Shown: positions 25,679 to 37,632 of the stretch, in pieces
Layout of the letters: each line of letters starts with the position of its first letter
Position numbering within the stretch: the first letter of the stretch is position 1
Origin: Apostichopus japonicus
Lineage: Eukaryota > Echinodermata > Holothuroidea > Aspidochirotida > Stichopodidae
Direction of reading: 5' to 3'
Assembly (NCBI RefSeq): GCF_037975245.1
Contig: NC_092564.1
Location: forward strand, 16,127,984 to 16,191,983
Length of the DNA stretch: 64,000 nt
Position numbers and translations under genes: made by a program
The notes under the pieces: model-generated
Told to the model about the DNA's origin: nothing
What the model saw: the letters and a program-made list of their open reading frames with translations, nothing else
Database searches by the model: none

Positions 25679-26150
25679 GACCTTAGTGGAGGGTTTCATT
25701 CCCGATAATACTTAAAATATTGTTAGTTACTAGTATTTCAGAACTGATTATCTGCACCGTTCAGGCATAAAAAAAAATAGCTCAAATAATAGGATGGTTG
25801 TAGCTTTCTGCTCCCCACCCCTCCCCCCCCCCCCCAAAGAAAACAGCACTGCAAACTGAGGGCATACAGCAAACAAACACATGGGATGCTTTTCATGGGG
25901 AACTCAGATGTTAATTCTGGTGGAATATTAACTAGGAATAGTGAGTACTGATTGACATATCCATCAGCACTAGGGAAGGAGAAACCATAGGACCTTAGTG
26001 GAGGGTTTTCCTTCCGAATAATATTTAAAATATTGAGTTACTAATATCTCAGAACTGATTATCTGGACCGTTCAGGCATAAAAGAGATAGCTCAAATAAT
26101 ACGACGGTAGTATGCTTTCTGCTCCCCCCCCCCCCCCAAAAGAAAAAAAC
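25679..26150 (+). repeat. Composite repeat Q-P-Q
   Basis: Block Q (25679-25850) and its copy (25990-26150) share GACCTTAGTGGAGGGTTT, TTAAAATATTG, CAGAACTGATTATCTG, CCGTTCAGGCATAAAA and TAGCTCAAATAATA. Each ends in CTTTCTGCTCCCC plus a C run. Between them lies the second copy of block P (25851-25985). The order suggests a duplicated unit or an insertion of P between duplicated Q blocks. Confidence 0.85.
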
Positions 26151-29100
26151 GAAGTCAACAATTGTGTATTAGTATTTTGTGTACACTTGATCTGTCAAGG
26201 CCAGAATATGCTTTTCAGAGATTTGCTATCAACCCCTCAGGCTGTCAAGGTCGAAGCATAAATTCTTGAAAAGGAAAAGACAATCTTCCTTGAGCCATGC
26301 AAATACAATTTTCAGCAAAATTTTTTTCTTGGGGGGCTTTTGTGAATATTTGGCCAAGTAATGAAACTATTCATAAATCAAAACTGTCATTTTGAACTTT
26401 GATTGCATTGAATTGTATAGATTGTGTTCTTTGGTTTTAAAGTAATTTTTTATGTACATTTTGATATGATGATGTAGTTGCTATAGTGAAGAGAGCTCGT
26501 TTAATATAGTTCGTACTGTTAGCTTCATCAGGTATCATCAATGGTGTTGATTCCAATTGACCTTTCTAGCGGGAATTCATCTTTGAAACTGGCATTTCGA
26601 ATCGAATATTATGAGATCATATAATTACAAATTATGTATATCAACAACATTATTATTGTAACATATTCTACATTTAAGGAGAGATGAGGTCCCTGAAAAC
26701 ATGTTCAATGTACTTTCTATACAATCACCACAGGGAATGGAAAAAAAAAATGGAGATGAAGGTACACAGTATGAAGAGGGTTTTTTGCAAATGAAACAAA
26801 ACGGTAGTTTAATTTGTGGGACACAAAATTTCTGCATCTACAGCTTTATTGTTGATTACTGATTTTAGAAACAGCCAGGCTGATAAAGCCTTGGACACTG
26901 AATGCTTTATAATTAAATTGAGTGGTATCCAAATTACATGTAATTATTTCTGGAAGCAGTCACACCAACTATTACAAAATTACAAAATCTTGATTAAGGT
27001 GGTACATCAGAACTTGTTGCTGTGTACCAAATGTTGTTTGGGGAAGTGGTTTGTCATTATGTATCTTGCTCTGGTCACTTAGACAATTAAATTAGCATGG
27101 TTGGGTTTTTGTACTTCCTGTATGGGAAATTCTATAAACTAATCATAGTGTCAAAATTACACATTTTATAAATAAAATCACATTGGGGGAAATGCCAACC
27201 AAAGTGTTAGTTCTACAAGTTCTTTCAGACAAGAATACCAGTATTATAGGCATGGAAAAGACAATTGCAAATGTACCGACAACCATGAAGAACCTTAACG
27301 TCTCGGAATTTGCAATTACAAAAGTTTGTCCAGACAGCAGTCGATTGATTTTACATGACTGCTGGAACATTGTCATTGTCCACTAGGAGAGAGGAGGGGA
27401 GGGGAGATACAGGGAATGAAGTACATGATACTGGTAAAGCAATAACACTTCTATCTTGGGAGAGACAAATTTGACAAGCAATGGCATCGTGGTCGGGTTT
27501 ATTTCGTAATGGAGACAATTCATCAAGTTTAGATATGAGGGTAAGATTAGCCGTCCTCGAGACATTCTCAGACTCGTGTATTAGATACAGCAGCTTACTT
27601 GCACTGCCACAGTGTCACGTCAAGGTAAAATTGCTAACGACAAGCTCAAATTAGTTTTGTTAAAAAAAAATTGGAGATTGCCCCGTTGAAATATGCAAAG
27701 TTGTTACATTTTTTAAAAGAGTACATTATAGTGAAAATTTTCAGGAAATATCCTTACAAAGCAGAGCTAAAAAAGAAAGAAGAAATTGTTATGGTGACAG
27801 ACTGTCTCCTGCAGAGTCCCTAGGGTAGTACATTGCCCGAAGGGTTTGAAACCAAAGAAGGGAACACGACAAGGCTAATCGGAAAAAAAATCCCGTAATA
27901 TGTCGTACGCCCCTGCCTGACGAGCTGCTGTGCAGAATGCCGTCAAACGGTTTTGCCCTGGCAACCTTGCGTGATCCGATTCTGTGATTAATGCAACCAG
28001 AGGGGTAGGTTCATTTTGGTAAAATAACCCGAAAGCAATCACTGTTGTTTAGTTTAACGTCTTTGTACAGGTCTTACAGATGGATTGGAAACGATGATTT
28101 ATCGTCATCTAGTTTACATGGACTGATAATGCCATCCGTACCGTTTGATGCTTTCCACCACCGATGAACGACAAAATGTAACTTTTGAAAACCAAGGGCA
28201 TTGATCGGATTTAAAGTTGCATTAATTGATTAGATAAGGTCAATGAAAATAGCCATTTGTATTGTAAAGTCTGGAAATCATTGTTTTGATCCTGCATAAT
28301 TTAGCTCAATCTTTTGAGTAGAGAGGGGAGTACCACAATAGGTATAGGCCTTGATGATGTGACTATGTGAAACAAAATGCTAGTACTAAGAATGCGTTGC
28401 ATGGAATACGAAGCATAGTAGTTTGTTGTTTAAGTTTTAGTTGAGCGCTAGACCTTAATTTAATTGGCCACATAATTTAATAAATATGCAACAAGTCCAC
28501 AATATACTGCTGGGACAGCAATGCATTCTTGATCGAAAGCTGCAATTGGTTTTGTAGAGCCTGTTCAAATTTGCCCATGAAAATTGTGACAGAATGTTTT
28601 CAACTTTCCAAAACTTTTTAATAGGCCGACAGCTACTGTTACTGTGGCACAGATATATGGGGTATAAAATATGATTAATAATTAGAACCCCACCTCAAGT
28701 AACGGATGGATATTATAGCCGAATCAGAGTTAGTTAACACATGACGTAGTACTTTAAATTAATTTGCCATTTGAAAATTTTGGTTTTTAAAGTCATTTTC
28801 TGAGACAATACATAACAGTGTTTTATCATATATTTGTATGCATTCTCCATACTGTGCTTTCACGATAATCAAAAGTCTAAGAAAATTTTTGAAAATTCTG
28901 CATATAGAGTAGACAATGTTTGATATAGTTATTGTGATGAGAAATTAATAGTAGCTGTTTTGACCAAGAGTGGCCATTTCTGTGGGCACTCTACACAGCA
29001 TGCAATTTCTTTTTCAACTCCACGACCCTGACCTTTGGGATTTTTGTATGGTATACCATTAGTAATGTACTTAATAATTACAAGATGTAACTGGAAACTT

Positions 29101-31329
29101 GTTTTTTGTAAGATATATGACGAAATTGGTCTCTAATTTTGAATCTGTCATATTAGAGCTGTAATTGATCAGCTTAGTACCTTAATTAAGGTTTGTTAAG
29201 GAGGGCTGACTCTTAAATCATGCCAAAAGAATTTGCTCTTTTTTTCCTTTTTTTTTCTTGCATCAATATGATTTCCTTTAGGTCTCATGAGACTGAAAGT
29301 CTACAATCGTAAAAAAAATTGACGAATCTGTGAAGCTAATTTAGGAGGAGGAAAGTCATCATTTTTGGAGATAAATTCAGCATTACATGAAAAAATGATA
29401 ATAGTTAAAAAAATAGTCACAAATCAGTTAGTGGTTTGTAACTTTTATGCAGCTGAATGTACCAGGAGATAAATTAGCAATCCTTGTTTATTTCCCTCCT
29501 TTGGTTCATGAAAGATAAAATCATTCAAACTTGTTTCATTTGAGACACAGAAATCATTGTCAAATTTCTTGGGAAATGACGTTTCAATTTTGAAAGTTTA
29601 CATTTAGTAATTGATTCAGTATGTTTGTTGAGTTGGGGTTTTCCGTCAGTGCATGGGTTGAATATTAATCACACATGGACATTTCCATATTTTGCTTTAT
29701 TTTTATTTAATTTTTTTTTCTCATATTAGTTCGATATCAATGAAGGCATGTATTTTACAAGGATGCAAATTATCATAAAAGATGTGAGAATGAGAATTAT
29801 CCATAGATTGTGACACTTTTGTTTATACAAAATCAAATGAATCAGTTACAGTAGCCTATAGTCATTAACTTTATTACAAGTACAACAAATGTACAAACAA
29901 ATGATTATCTCCCACACCTGTATGCACCTAGTGAACATATACACTCAAGATAGCAGAACATTTGCCATTACCCAGTAGTTACCCTCCCAGGTTGGTCACA
30001 TTGCCAACATATATCTGACAAATAAATTGGATTAGAATATTGCAAAGTTACATTATCCCACACAAAATACAGTACATCTCTAATGATCACAAGAAAACTA
30101 AACAGAGGTCATGAGAAACAAGCTGAAGATTCACTGCCAAATGTCATCATTTTTACTCCGCGGATGATCGAGACGTGAAAATGACGGAAAAATTGGGCAG
30201 TAAAGATTTCTCTGTATCGTATTTCTTCATTATGATTATTTATCCTCGCTCTTGAATGTAATGCATGGTCAAAAGTGCACACTGCTGTAGATTGTTTTGG
30301 CCTCGGTACTGTCACAGGTATAAATTCTGTCTGAAAGGGCTTTATCTTGTACTGCGAGATGTACACTGTACAGCCCAGATAGCTAGCACGTCGTTGCGTA
30401 CGTGCTTCATGTAATTTCTCCATTCAGCCTTTTGGAAGACGGCAACATGGGTAATTTCTGACATAGAAAGACGAGCATTTTACGTCATTATGTGAAACGA
30501 CCAGATGCGACAAGCCCGTCCTGATTTGATTATATCTGCCTTTATGCATTGACTGTTGTCTATAAAGGTTAATTCTGCATCTCTCCCTAGTCTGTAGGGT
30601 ATTACGCTCAGAGAGCCTGTGCTCTCGTCTTCGCCGTGTCGGGGTTTTCTTTTCCTCCTAGGAATGAAACAACCGGGCACTGCTGCATAATTTACATTTT
30701 TGACACTTATTAGTAGTGGCACCTACAGGGTTAGTTGCACTCGATGGCATTTTGATGGTTTGCATTTATTGTCAATGAAATCAATATCGTCATATGTGAC
30801 ATACCCACGTACTCAATGGGGCGTTGATCCTCGGAGAGCTGCAGCCGAAGAGTTCAATCGCAGAAAGGAAAGGTTCTGTGATCGCTTTACAATCAAATCT
30901 ATAATTGTTTGTTTTGACTCTTGTCAAAGGAGGTCTTTGTTATGGTCCCAATTTGAAGTATATGTGAGAATATCGTCAAATGTTTCACATGCTTTAAATG
31001 CTTTTTGCTGTACGTAGTCAAGAGAGCAGGTTTCGAACGAATTACTTAAGCCAAAATACACCCCTAGCGTTTCTGCTGTATATGTCATCCAAAAACTGGC
31101 TGGCTTTGGTAACTGTGCTTTGTGCAGAATGTATGTCACTGTGACCAATATGTTTGTCTCTCTCTCCCTTACACACCGACCAGGTGAATCTACACGGGTT
31201 CAATACTGTGGCTGTTTAATATAAAATCGTTTATTTGCTTGGGTTCCAGAAAAAAAGGTTGATTTCAGATTTTTTAATATTTCATTTTCTAACTGTGTAT
31301 GATATAAGTAGTTAACACATTTCCATTGA

Positions 31330-31512
<183 letters not shown>

Positions 31513-31645
31513 TAATTCCCATAAAACTACTACATTAGTGGCAAAATGGACCAATGGTCAAGAACCGTCCGTCCATGGAAAGCTGTGGACATTATTGGGA
31601 ATAATTTAAGTTAATATACACATCAAGAGTGCAAAACTCAAAAAA

Positions 31646-31765
31646 TGTCCTGCAGTTGTAGTCACTATATCAAACTCAACATATATACTTTGTAGTCACA
31701 CTATATATATGTCAAACTCAACATATATCCTGTAATTGTAGTCCCACTATATGTCAAACTCAAGA
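31646..31765 (+). repeat. Short tandem repeat, three diverged copies
   Basis: Three copies of a unit of about 40-45 bp built on TGTAGTC-CACTATAT and GTCAAACTCAA occupy the stretch about 150 bp downstream of the KH2 exon donor. Copies differ by small TA insertions. Confidence 0.8.
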
Positions 31766-34700
31766 GATTGCTTTTAAGTAAGTTCCTTGAGTTTCAAGCT
31801 ATGAAAACCAGTGTACTTTTTCTCATAATAATCAATTCAACTGTGTAACTATGGCAACTGAGAAAGGTCCCATATGCAAGACTGTTTGTTTTTCAACTAT
31901 CAAAACTCCTTAAAAAGCGACTAGATGGAGAACAGCTTTTTTTGATTCATCACTTAGCACATCTGAGGGGAATTATAGCACTCTGGACGTGTCCGTAATG
32001 AAGAATTTATTTGACGGTGGACCAACTTTTTGTTTGTTTCTCTGTAAATCGAAGTTGTACTAAGGCAATCAGGCTATGCTAATAATATTCAAGCACTGGT
32101 CAGTGTAATATAATCAATCATGTAATACTCGGCTCAGATTTTGATCCGGCCTTGCTTTTTCTGAAATTTTGGAAGTTTTTTATCCAGATAGTAAGAGAGT
32201 CATTGCAAAGTTGCAACAACAAAAAAGAAGGAAAAATAAGTATACTTGAAATCTGTAACAGTGTTTTTTTTATTAAAAGAACAGAAATCTATTTCAAAAT
32301 TCTGTTTATTACCAATATTTTTATCACAAAACTGATATTTTACTAATTTGGTTTTGCTTGCATCGTCTGGGAGAAACACTAAACAGAGGAGCATCGTACA
32401 TTTCATGCCTGGTTTTAGTTGAATTTAAAGAGGGAAAAAAACAAAAAAAAACAAATAAGATGCTTAAAAGGAAAGCGATTTTGAGTGACTGGATTAACTT
32501 TTCTACGTTTCCAAAAGTAGGGAAAGGTCGGTGACTTTAGAAAATTTCAAGGAATCGTTCCTGCGGCAAATTTGTGAAATGTTTTTCTTGCGCACCGGCA
32601 GTTCTTGGCATCTTGGATAATTTACAGATGATTGTCGCTCGCAATGATCCTCGCGGAAGAAAAGACGGTATTGTAACAGTGGCTTTAGCCAAGCAGGAGC
32701 GAGTTATCCTGGGGGAAATCAGTACTTAGAATCTTATTAATACTGAGATTAAAATGAATCGTCTCTCACGACTAAACCTTCTCTTGAACTAGTAAATTTC
32801 CAAATGCTTCAAGGTGTGCCACTTTCCCTCAGAGATTTTTTGACGACTGATTATGTAATGTCCAAAGAAAGGGGTGATTTTCAAAATCTTGCAAAAGTAA
32901 ATCGAAAACTTTGCGAGGCTTAAAATTTGATTAGTCAGTAGCCTGTGGTGGTGGGCAGACGTCTTGGTCTCAATGGATGTAAATATTTGTTGGCAGGTTA
33001 TATGTTGATAGTTCAAAAACATCCTTCCCCCCCCCCCCACCCCGCCCACGCACAAAAAATAAAACAGGTTCTGCAATTGTAAACTAATCAAAATGTTTGT
33101 TATCTAGAAATAAATATCCGGTGGTGATGAAGTAGTTTGGAAATGACAACCTATAAAGGATAAGTAAACATAGATATTTTCTGTTTTATTTATTTTCAGC
33201 AGAGTTAATATGTCGGGCTGCATATGCCACCATTAGTTTCCCTTTATACACCATCTGAGTTTATAATAGAACAACAATGTACATAGTTAGTTGGCCATGT
33301 AATATGTGCAAACCATCCATAACATTTCATACCAAATGACAACGTATGCCAACATTTCATAATGCATTATTAAAAAGGGGGAAAATTAAAATTAAACCTC
33401 AAAGTATAGTTAGTGTTCACCCTTAAAAAAAGCAGTGAGGTTGAAATCATTTTAATATTCCTGTCAGATTTTTTCACAAATATTTTCTGGTTGCAACATG
33501 TCATTTCATGAGGCTGTCAAGCTATGCAAAGAGTCACAGTGGTATCCCGTCATTACCTCTCCTTGTCATAAAAAAATGAAAAATACACACGGCTGCAATG
33601 ACTATGTCTTGCCTATTTGACTGCCTGGTACCATATTTGCCTCCATAAAATTGTCAGATTTCTAAATCATGCGCATAATTAAGTAGACTGACTTTCACAG
33701 CATTCCTATACTTTTGTCATAGCAACGTGAAGCCTCTCATATGCCCAGAAAATTTTGGGTAAATTCTCATTCAACTTGTGCCCTCCCACACTCACCCCAC
33801 CACCAGCTCCTAGATCTATGCCTGTGCCCCCCCCCACCACCCCCTCCATATTTGTCTACCATTCAGCCAAACCATGAACAGATTCTAACTGGTGTTTTCC
33901 ATTATAACTCCATATTTAAATAGAAGCTTACATTTATAAAAGCAGGTTACATCTTCCTTAATAGTGCAATAGAGCGAATGTTCGGCTTGTACAGATAGCG
34001 AAGGATTGACCCGTAATTCATATCTTGCTGAGACTACTCGGTATATATATGCCGTCTATTCTTGGTGTATGCGATGCAGTGAAATGGAGCAAGAGAATCC
34101 GTTTAAGCTCGTGGAAGGCTTCAACCATTTTTAAAGTTTCTTTGAGATAGAAAGTGCAGCATTTGTATATTTTGAGAACACTAGAAAATTTGACACGCTT
34201 TCGGGATGTTTGTTACCTCGGGGTACGGAAGGAGAGAGCCGAGGATAGTTGCTGAGGGCGATTTTGTCCATTAAGAGGAGGAGCAGGAGAGAACAGCCTT
34301 ATCTTGTGGATTTAATTGATGTTAATGGAAAGCATTACTTGGGAGAAAACTTCCTCATGAACTTAGGTCAAGAGTGTAAACAGCCTGGAAGATACAAAAG
34401 TAACTGGCTTGAAAGCAAAATAAAGATACATGTATACGAATAGAATTTAGGAATAAAAAAAGTGGGAGAGGAAACCAAAATATGCATGGTACTGTTGGCA
34501 TTGCTATTTGAAGGGCCATGAAACTAACACTTCAAACTTTGCACTAGAAATAAAGAAGAAGGACACTACACTAAAGAGCATTTCGTTTACCAGTTCTGGT
34601 TTCGTGAGGAAGAAATTTCTCCTAGGTGTTTGGTCATCTTCTGAAGATGTATTGAACAGGACGTTCAGGTCCTTGTTCGGAACTGCCTGTCCGCAAGCGT

Positions 34701-35458
34701 AGTACACGTTTTTTGGTAAAATCGATGCTAAACAAAACAACCTTATTAGTTGCATGCGACCACATCATGTGAAGTACATGTCAATGACATGTAGTTGCAT
34801 AGTGTCAACAGTGTCCAACTTTAGAGATCTTTAAAGTATCGAGGGTTTTGACTTAATCAAAGTTATGACTTGGAGTAAGTTTTTGTGTATAGACTTGTGA
34901 AGTATTATCCCCAAACACCTACTTCCAGAGAAGGAACTTTGTTCATTCTGTTTGTGATATGTATTCTTGTGTGCGATCACAGTATCCCCATCGGTGTAAT
35001 GAAAAGCTTTCCAGCACCGGTCCAATTGCAGTTTACGTCACACACTAGACATCTGTCGTCAAAAACGTTTAGCTTTTTTAACTGGAACAACGAGTACATT
35101 ACATCAGTAGTCTTTAACCAGGATCTGGAGTAGGATCCTGCTTTTGATGTGTCCTGGAAATTCAAAGTCTGTATTTTACAGTGCTTAAAAGAGGGTGTAT
35201 GTGTTTTAAACATTTTCTGACCAATAATTTTTCAGGTGCCTGAACAGGATGAAATTGCATCAGCATATTTTCATCTATTGATCCAAATGGGAGGAATCCT
35301 CTGGGGTGATGTTAATAGGCAGAGGCTAGATTCTGTCCAAATCATATGTATATAAATACACATATATAGAAAGAGAGAGTCAAACACGCTATTCCATCAC
35401 GTTGCAACTCAGAGTTTCATGCACACATTGAGTTCTTTTCACTGCGGCCATCATGAGG

Positions 35459-35594
35459 ATATATATCTATATATACATATATATATATATCTATATTTAC
35501 CTATATATACAGTGGTGGTGAATATGAGACAATCACAATCTAGTTGAGAATTTGTGTGTGTCTGTCTGTGTGTGTGCGTGTGCGTGCGTGTGTA
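35459..35594. repeat. TA and TG microsatellites
   Basis: A TA-rich tract with C interruptions (35459-35511) is followed after 40 bp by a TGTG/TGCG tract (35551-35594). A purine-pyrimidine tract of the second type could form Z-DNA. Confidence 0.9.
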
Positions 35595-35982
35595 GGTCTG
35601 TGTCTTGGTTGAAATTTCCCCCTACATATTAAACCCAACCGTGTTTATTATCTTTGGGTCAGCAGAGCAGTTTCTCTCTCACATTGCATTCTGCAGTGCT
35701 TGAGGAATTCACCAAAAACATTGTTAGGCATTTGTTCCTTCCATCTAATTACTTATATTTAGTCTTCTCTCTTGGAATGTCAACTGGGTTTAATGTTCTA
35801 AGGGAATATACTGTATAAGAATTTCTCTACTGTAAAATATGCCTTCTCCTTCATTGAGCATCAGTTACAGTAGTTAATGTTTTAAGAATGTGGGGGGAGG
35901 GGGACACACCGTACTTTACAATGTTTTACTCCTGTGTCCACCACCTTGAAGTGGCAAATTTTACAGTTTTTGTTGTTTTTCT

Positions 35983-36116
35983 ATAATAATAATAATAATA
36001 ATAATAATGATAAATAAGTTTTTAATATAGCGCCAAATACCAAAAGGCATCTAGGCGCTTTACAAAACCTAAAACAAACCTAAAACAAACCTAAACAAAC
36101 CTAAAACCTATAACTT
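35983..36116. mobile_element. SINE-tail-like fragment with (TAA)n end
   Basis: A (TAA)n tract at 35983-36009 is followed by a segment containing TATAGCGCCAAATACC and TCTAGGCGCTTTACA, then an imperfect CCTAAAACAAA repeat to 36116. The (TAA)n-to-TATAGCGC arrangement also occurs at the tail of the full SINE at 16703-17088, which suggests a related or tail-sharing element. No tRNA-like boxes are seen here, so I treat it as a truncated or different family. Confidence 0.6.
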
Positions 36117-36130
36117 CTTCTTTTCTATTT

Positions 36131-36250
36131 TTCAATCTTTCTGTTTATTACTTAAATAATTGTAATAATATTTTTTATGCAACAGACGTATGTTGTTTTG
36201 AAAGTAATTATTCTCTTCATGTAATTCTTCAAAGTTTTTAAGCCGCCAAA
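36131..36250 (+). repeat. Dispersed repeat block, copy 1 (copy 2 at 37432-37552)
   Basis: Both copies contain CAATCTTTCTGTTTATTACTT, TTGTTTTGAAA or TTGTCTTGAAA, TTCTCTTCATGTAATT and GCCGCCAAAA or GCAGCCAAAA, in the same order and orientation and 1.3 kb apart. The copies differ by substitutions and indels. No coding potential. Confidence 0.85.
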
Positions 36251-37354
36251 AGCGAAGAAAAGAATTTGCATTTGTTGCAATTAAAAAAAAATTGGGTTAA
36301 AAAGAAAAATCCACATTTTTTGGGCTATAGCACGTATTAATGTTCTGATAAAACAATTATTAATTAATAATTGATTCATTGCTGGAGTTAACGTGTGGCA
36401 GAACACACCGTAGGACTTAATTTTACAAGGTTGGAGAGTTGAATGTTTACTCTGTCAACTAAGAATAAAGGAACATGACTTGACTGAAGATCAATATTAA
36501 CCTGCCATATATGTTTGATCTTTTTAATAACGTATGGAGAAATTGCTCGCCGGTGGCGTGCGTTTGTCGGGCACCTGGGCCGATGTCATACGAATAATCC
36601 ACCTGGTACTATTTGACTTTGAGAGGTACCTTTATTTACTAAATCACAATGGTATGAGATATCTGGTGATAAAATAGGAAGAGACATCTTTTTTTTAGAA
36701 AAACTGACGAACTTTGGCTTACATTATTATCCACTTTCTCTCTCTTTTTTTTGGTTGTTTGTATTTTTATTTTTATTTTAACTTTCATGATCTCCCAAAA
36801 TTATTTAAAAAAGGCGACAGCTGTACTTACCTTAGAATGACTGCGACCTGTTTCGAGAGACCTCAAATACACGATCCTGAATGTGTTCAAAGCTGGATAA
36901 TATGTCAGCTGTGCTCTGTAATTGATAAGATAAAACATTAGCTAGATATATTTAACCTGTTCAGAATTTCAACAACAAAAATACGGGTATGAACATAGAA
37001 TTCAGGTAAGTTAATGATTACAAATATTAAAATGTGAAACATGTAGTTCGCACAGATTGGTTCAGATTGGCAACCTATTTTTGCCAAGTCTCTCTACATA
37101 AACCATCATACTCAAATAGAAAAAAAGAGAAGAGATTTAACCCCTCTAATAGGACAATCAATCAAGGTAGATCTTGGGGGGGGGGGGGGACACCCTGCTC
37201 TTTTCGTTGGTTTTGGATGATATTGTAGTAAATTTCAAAATGTAAGGGGGTTGAAAAACTGTCAGAGATCCCCTCCTTTTCATTGAGGTGTAGTGATGTT
37301 ATTTATATGATGCAGTGGCGTGCACTTGATTTCAAAGGTTCAAAAGGTGTGGGG

Positions 37355-37632
37355 GAAGGGAGGGGAGAACTCCAAGCTGATGGTCCCATTAATAGCTTCA
37401 TGTGCAGCTGTTATGCCAAATATCTTCTTTTTGCAATCTTTCTGTTTATTACTTGGAGTTATTTTAATAATTATTTTCTCAGTTGACTGTCTTTTGTTGT
37501 CTTGAAAAGTAAGGAGTTCTCTTCATGTAATTACAAGTTTGTAGGCAGCCAAAAAGGGGGGGGGGGTAGGAAGGGTGAACTCCAAGCTGATTGTCCCGTT
37601 TATTAGCTTTATGTGTGCAGATGTTATGCCAT
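37355..37632 (+). repeat. Two copies of a ~60-bp G-tract-led repeat flanking a dispersed block
   Basis: A segment starting GAACTCCAAGCTGATGGTCC and ending GTTATGCCA lies at 37367-37420 and again, diverged, at 37576-37631. Each copy is preceded by a G-rich tract. The block related to 36131-36250 lies between them, so this looks like a tandem unit of about 210 bp in one and a quarter copies. Confidence 0.8.

Noticed and set aside
30109-31148. Cluster of open frames on both strands as a nested gene
   Set aside because: The frames overlap on opposite strands and show no recognisable domain or splice structure. The region is simply poorer in stop codons because it is GC-richer.
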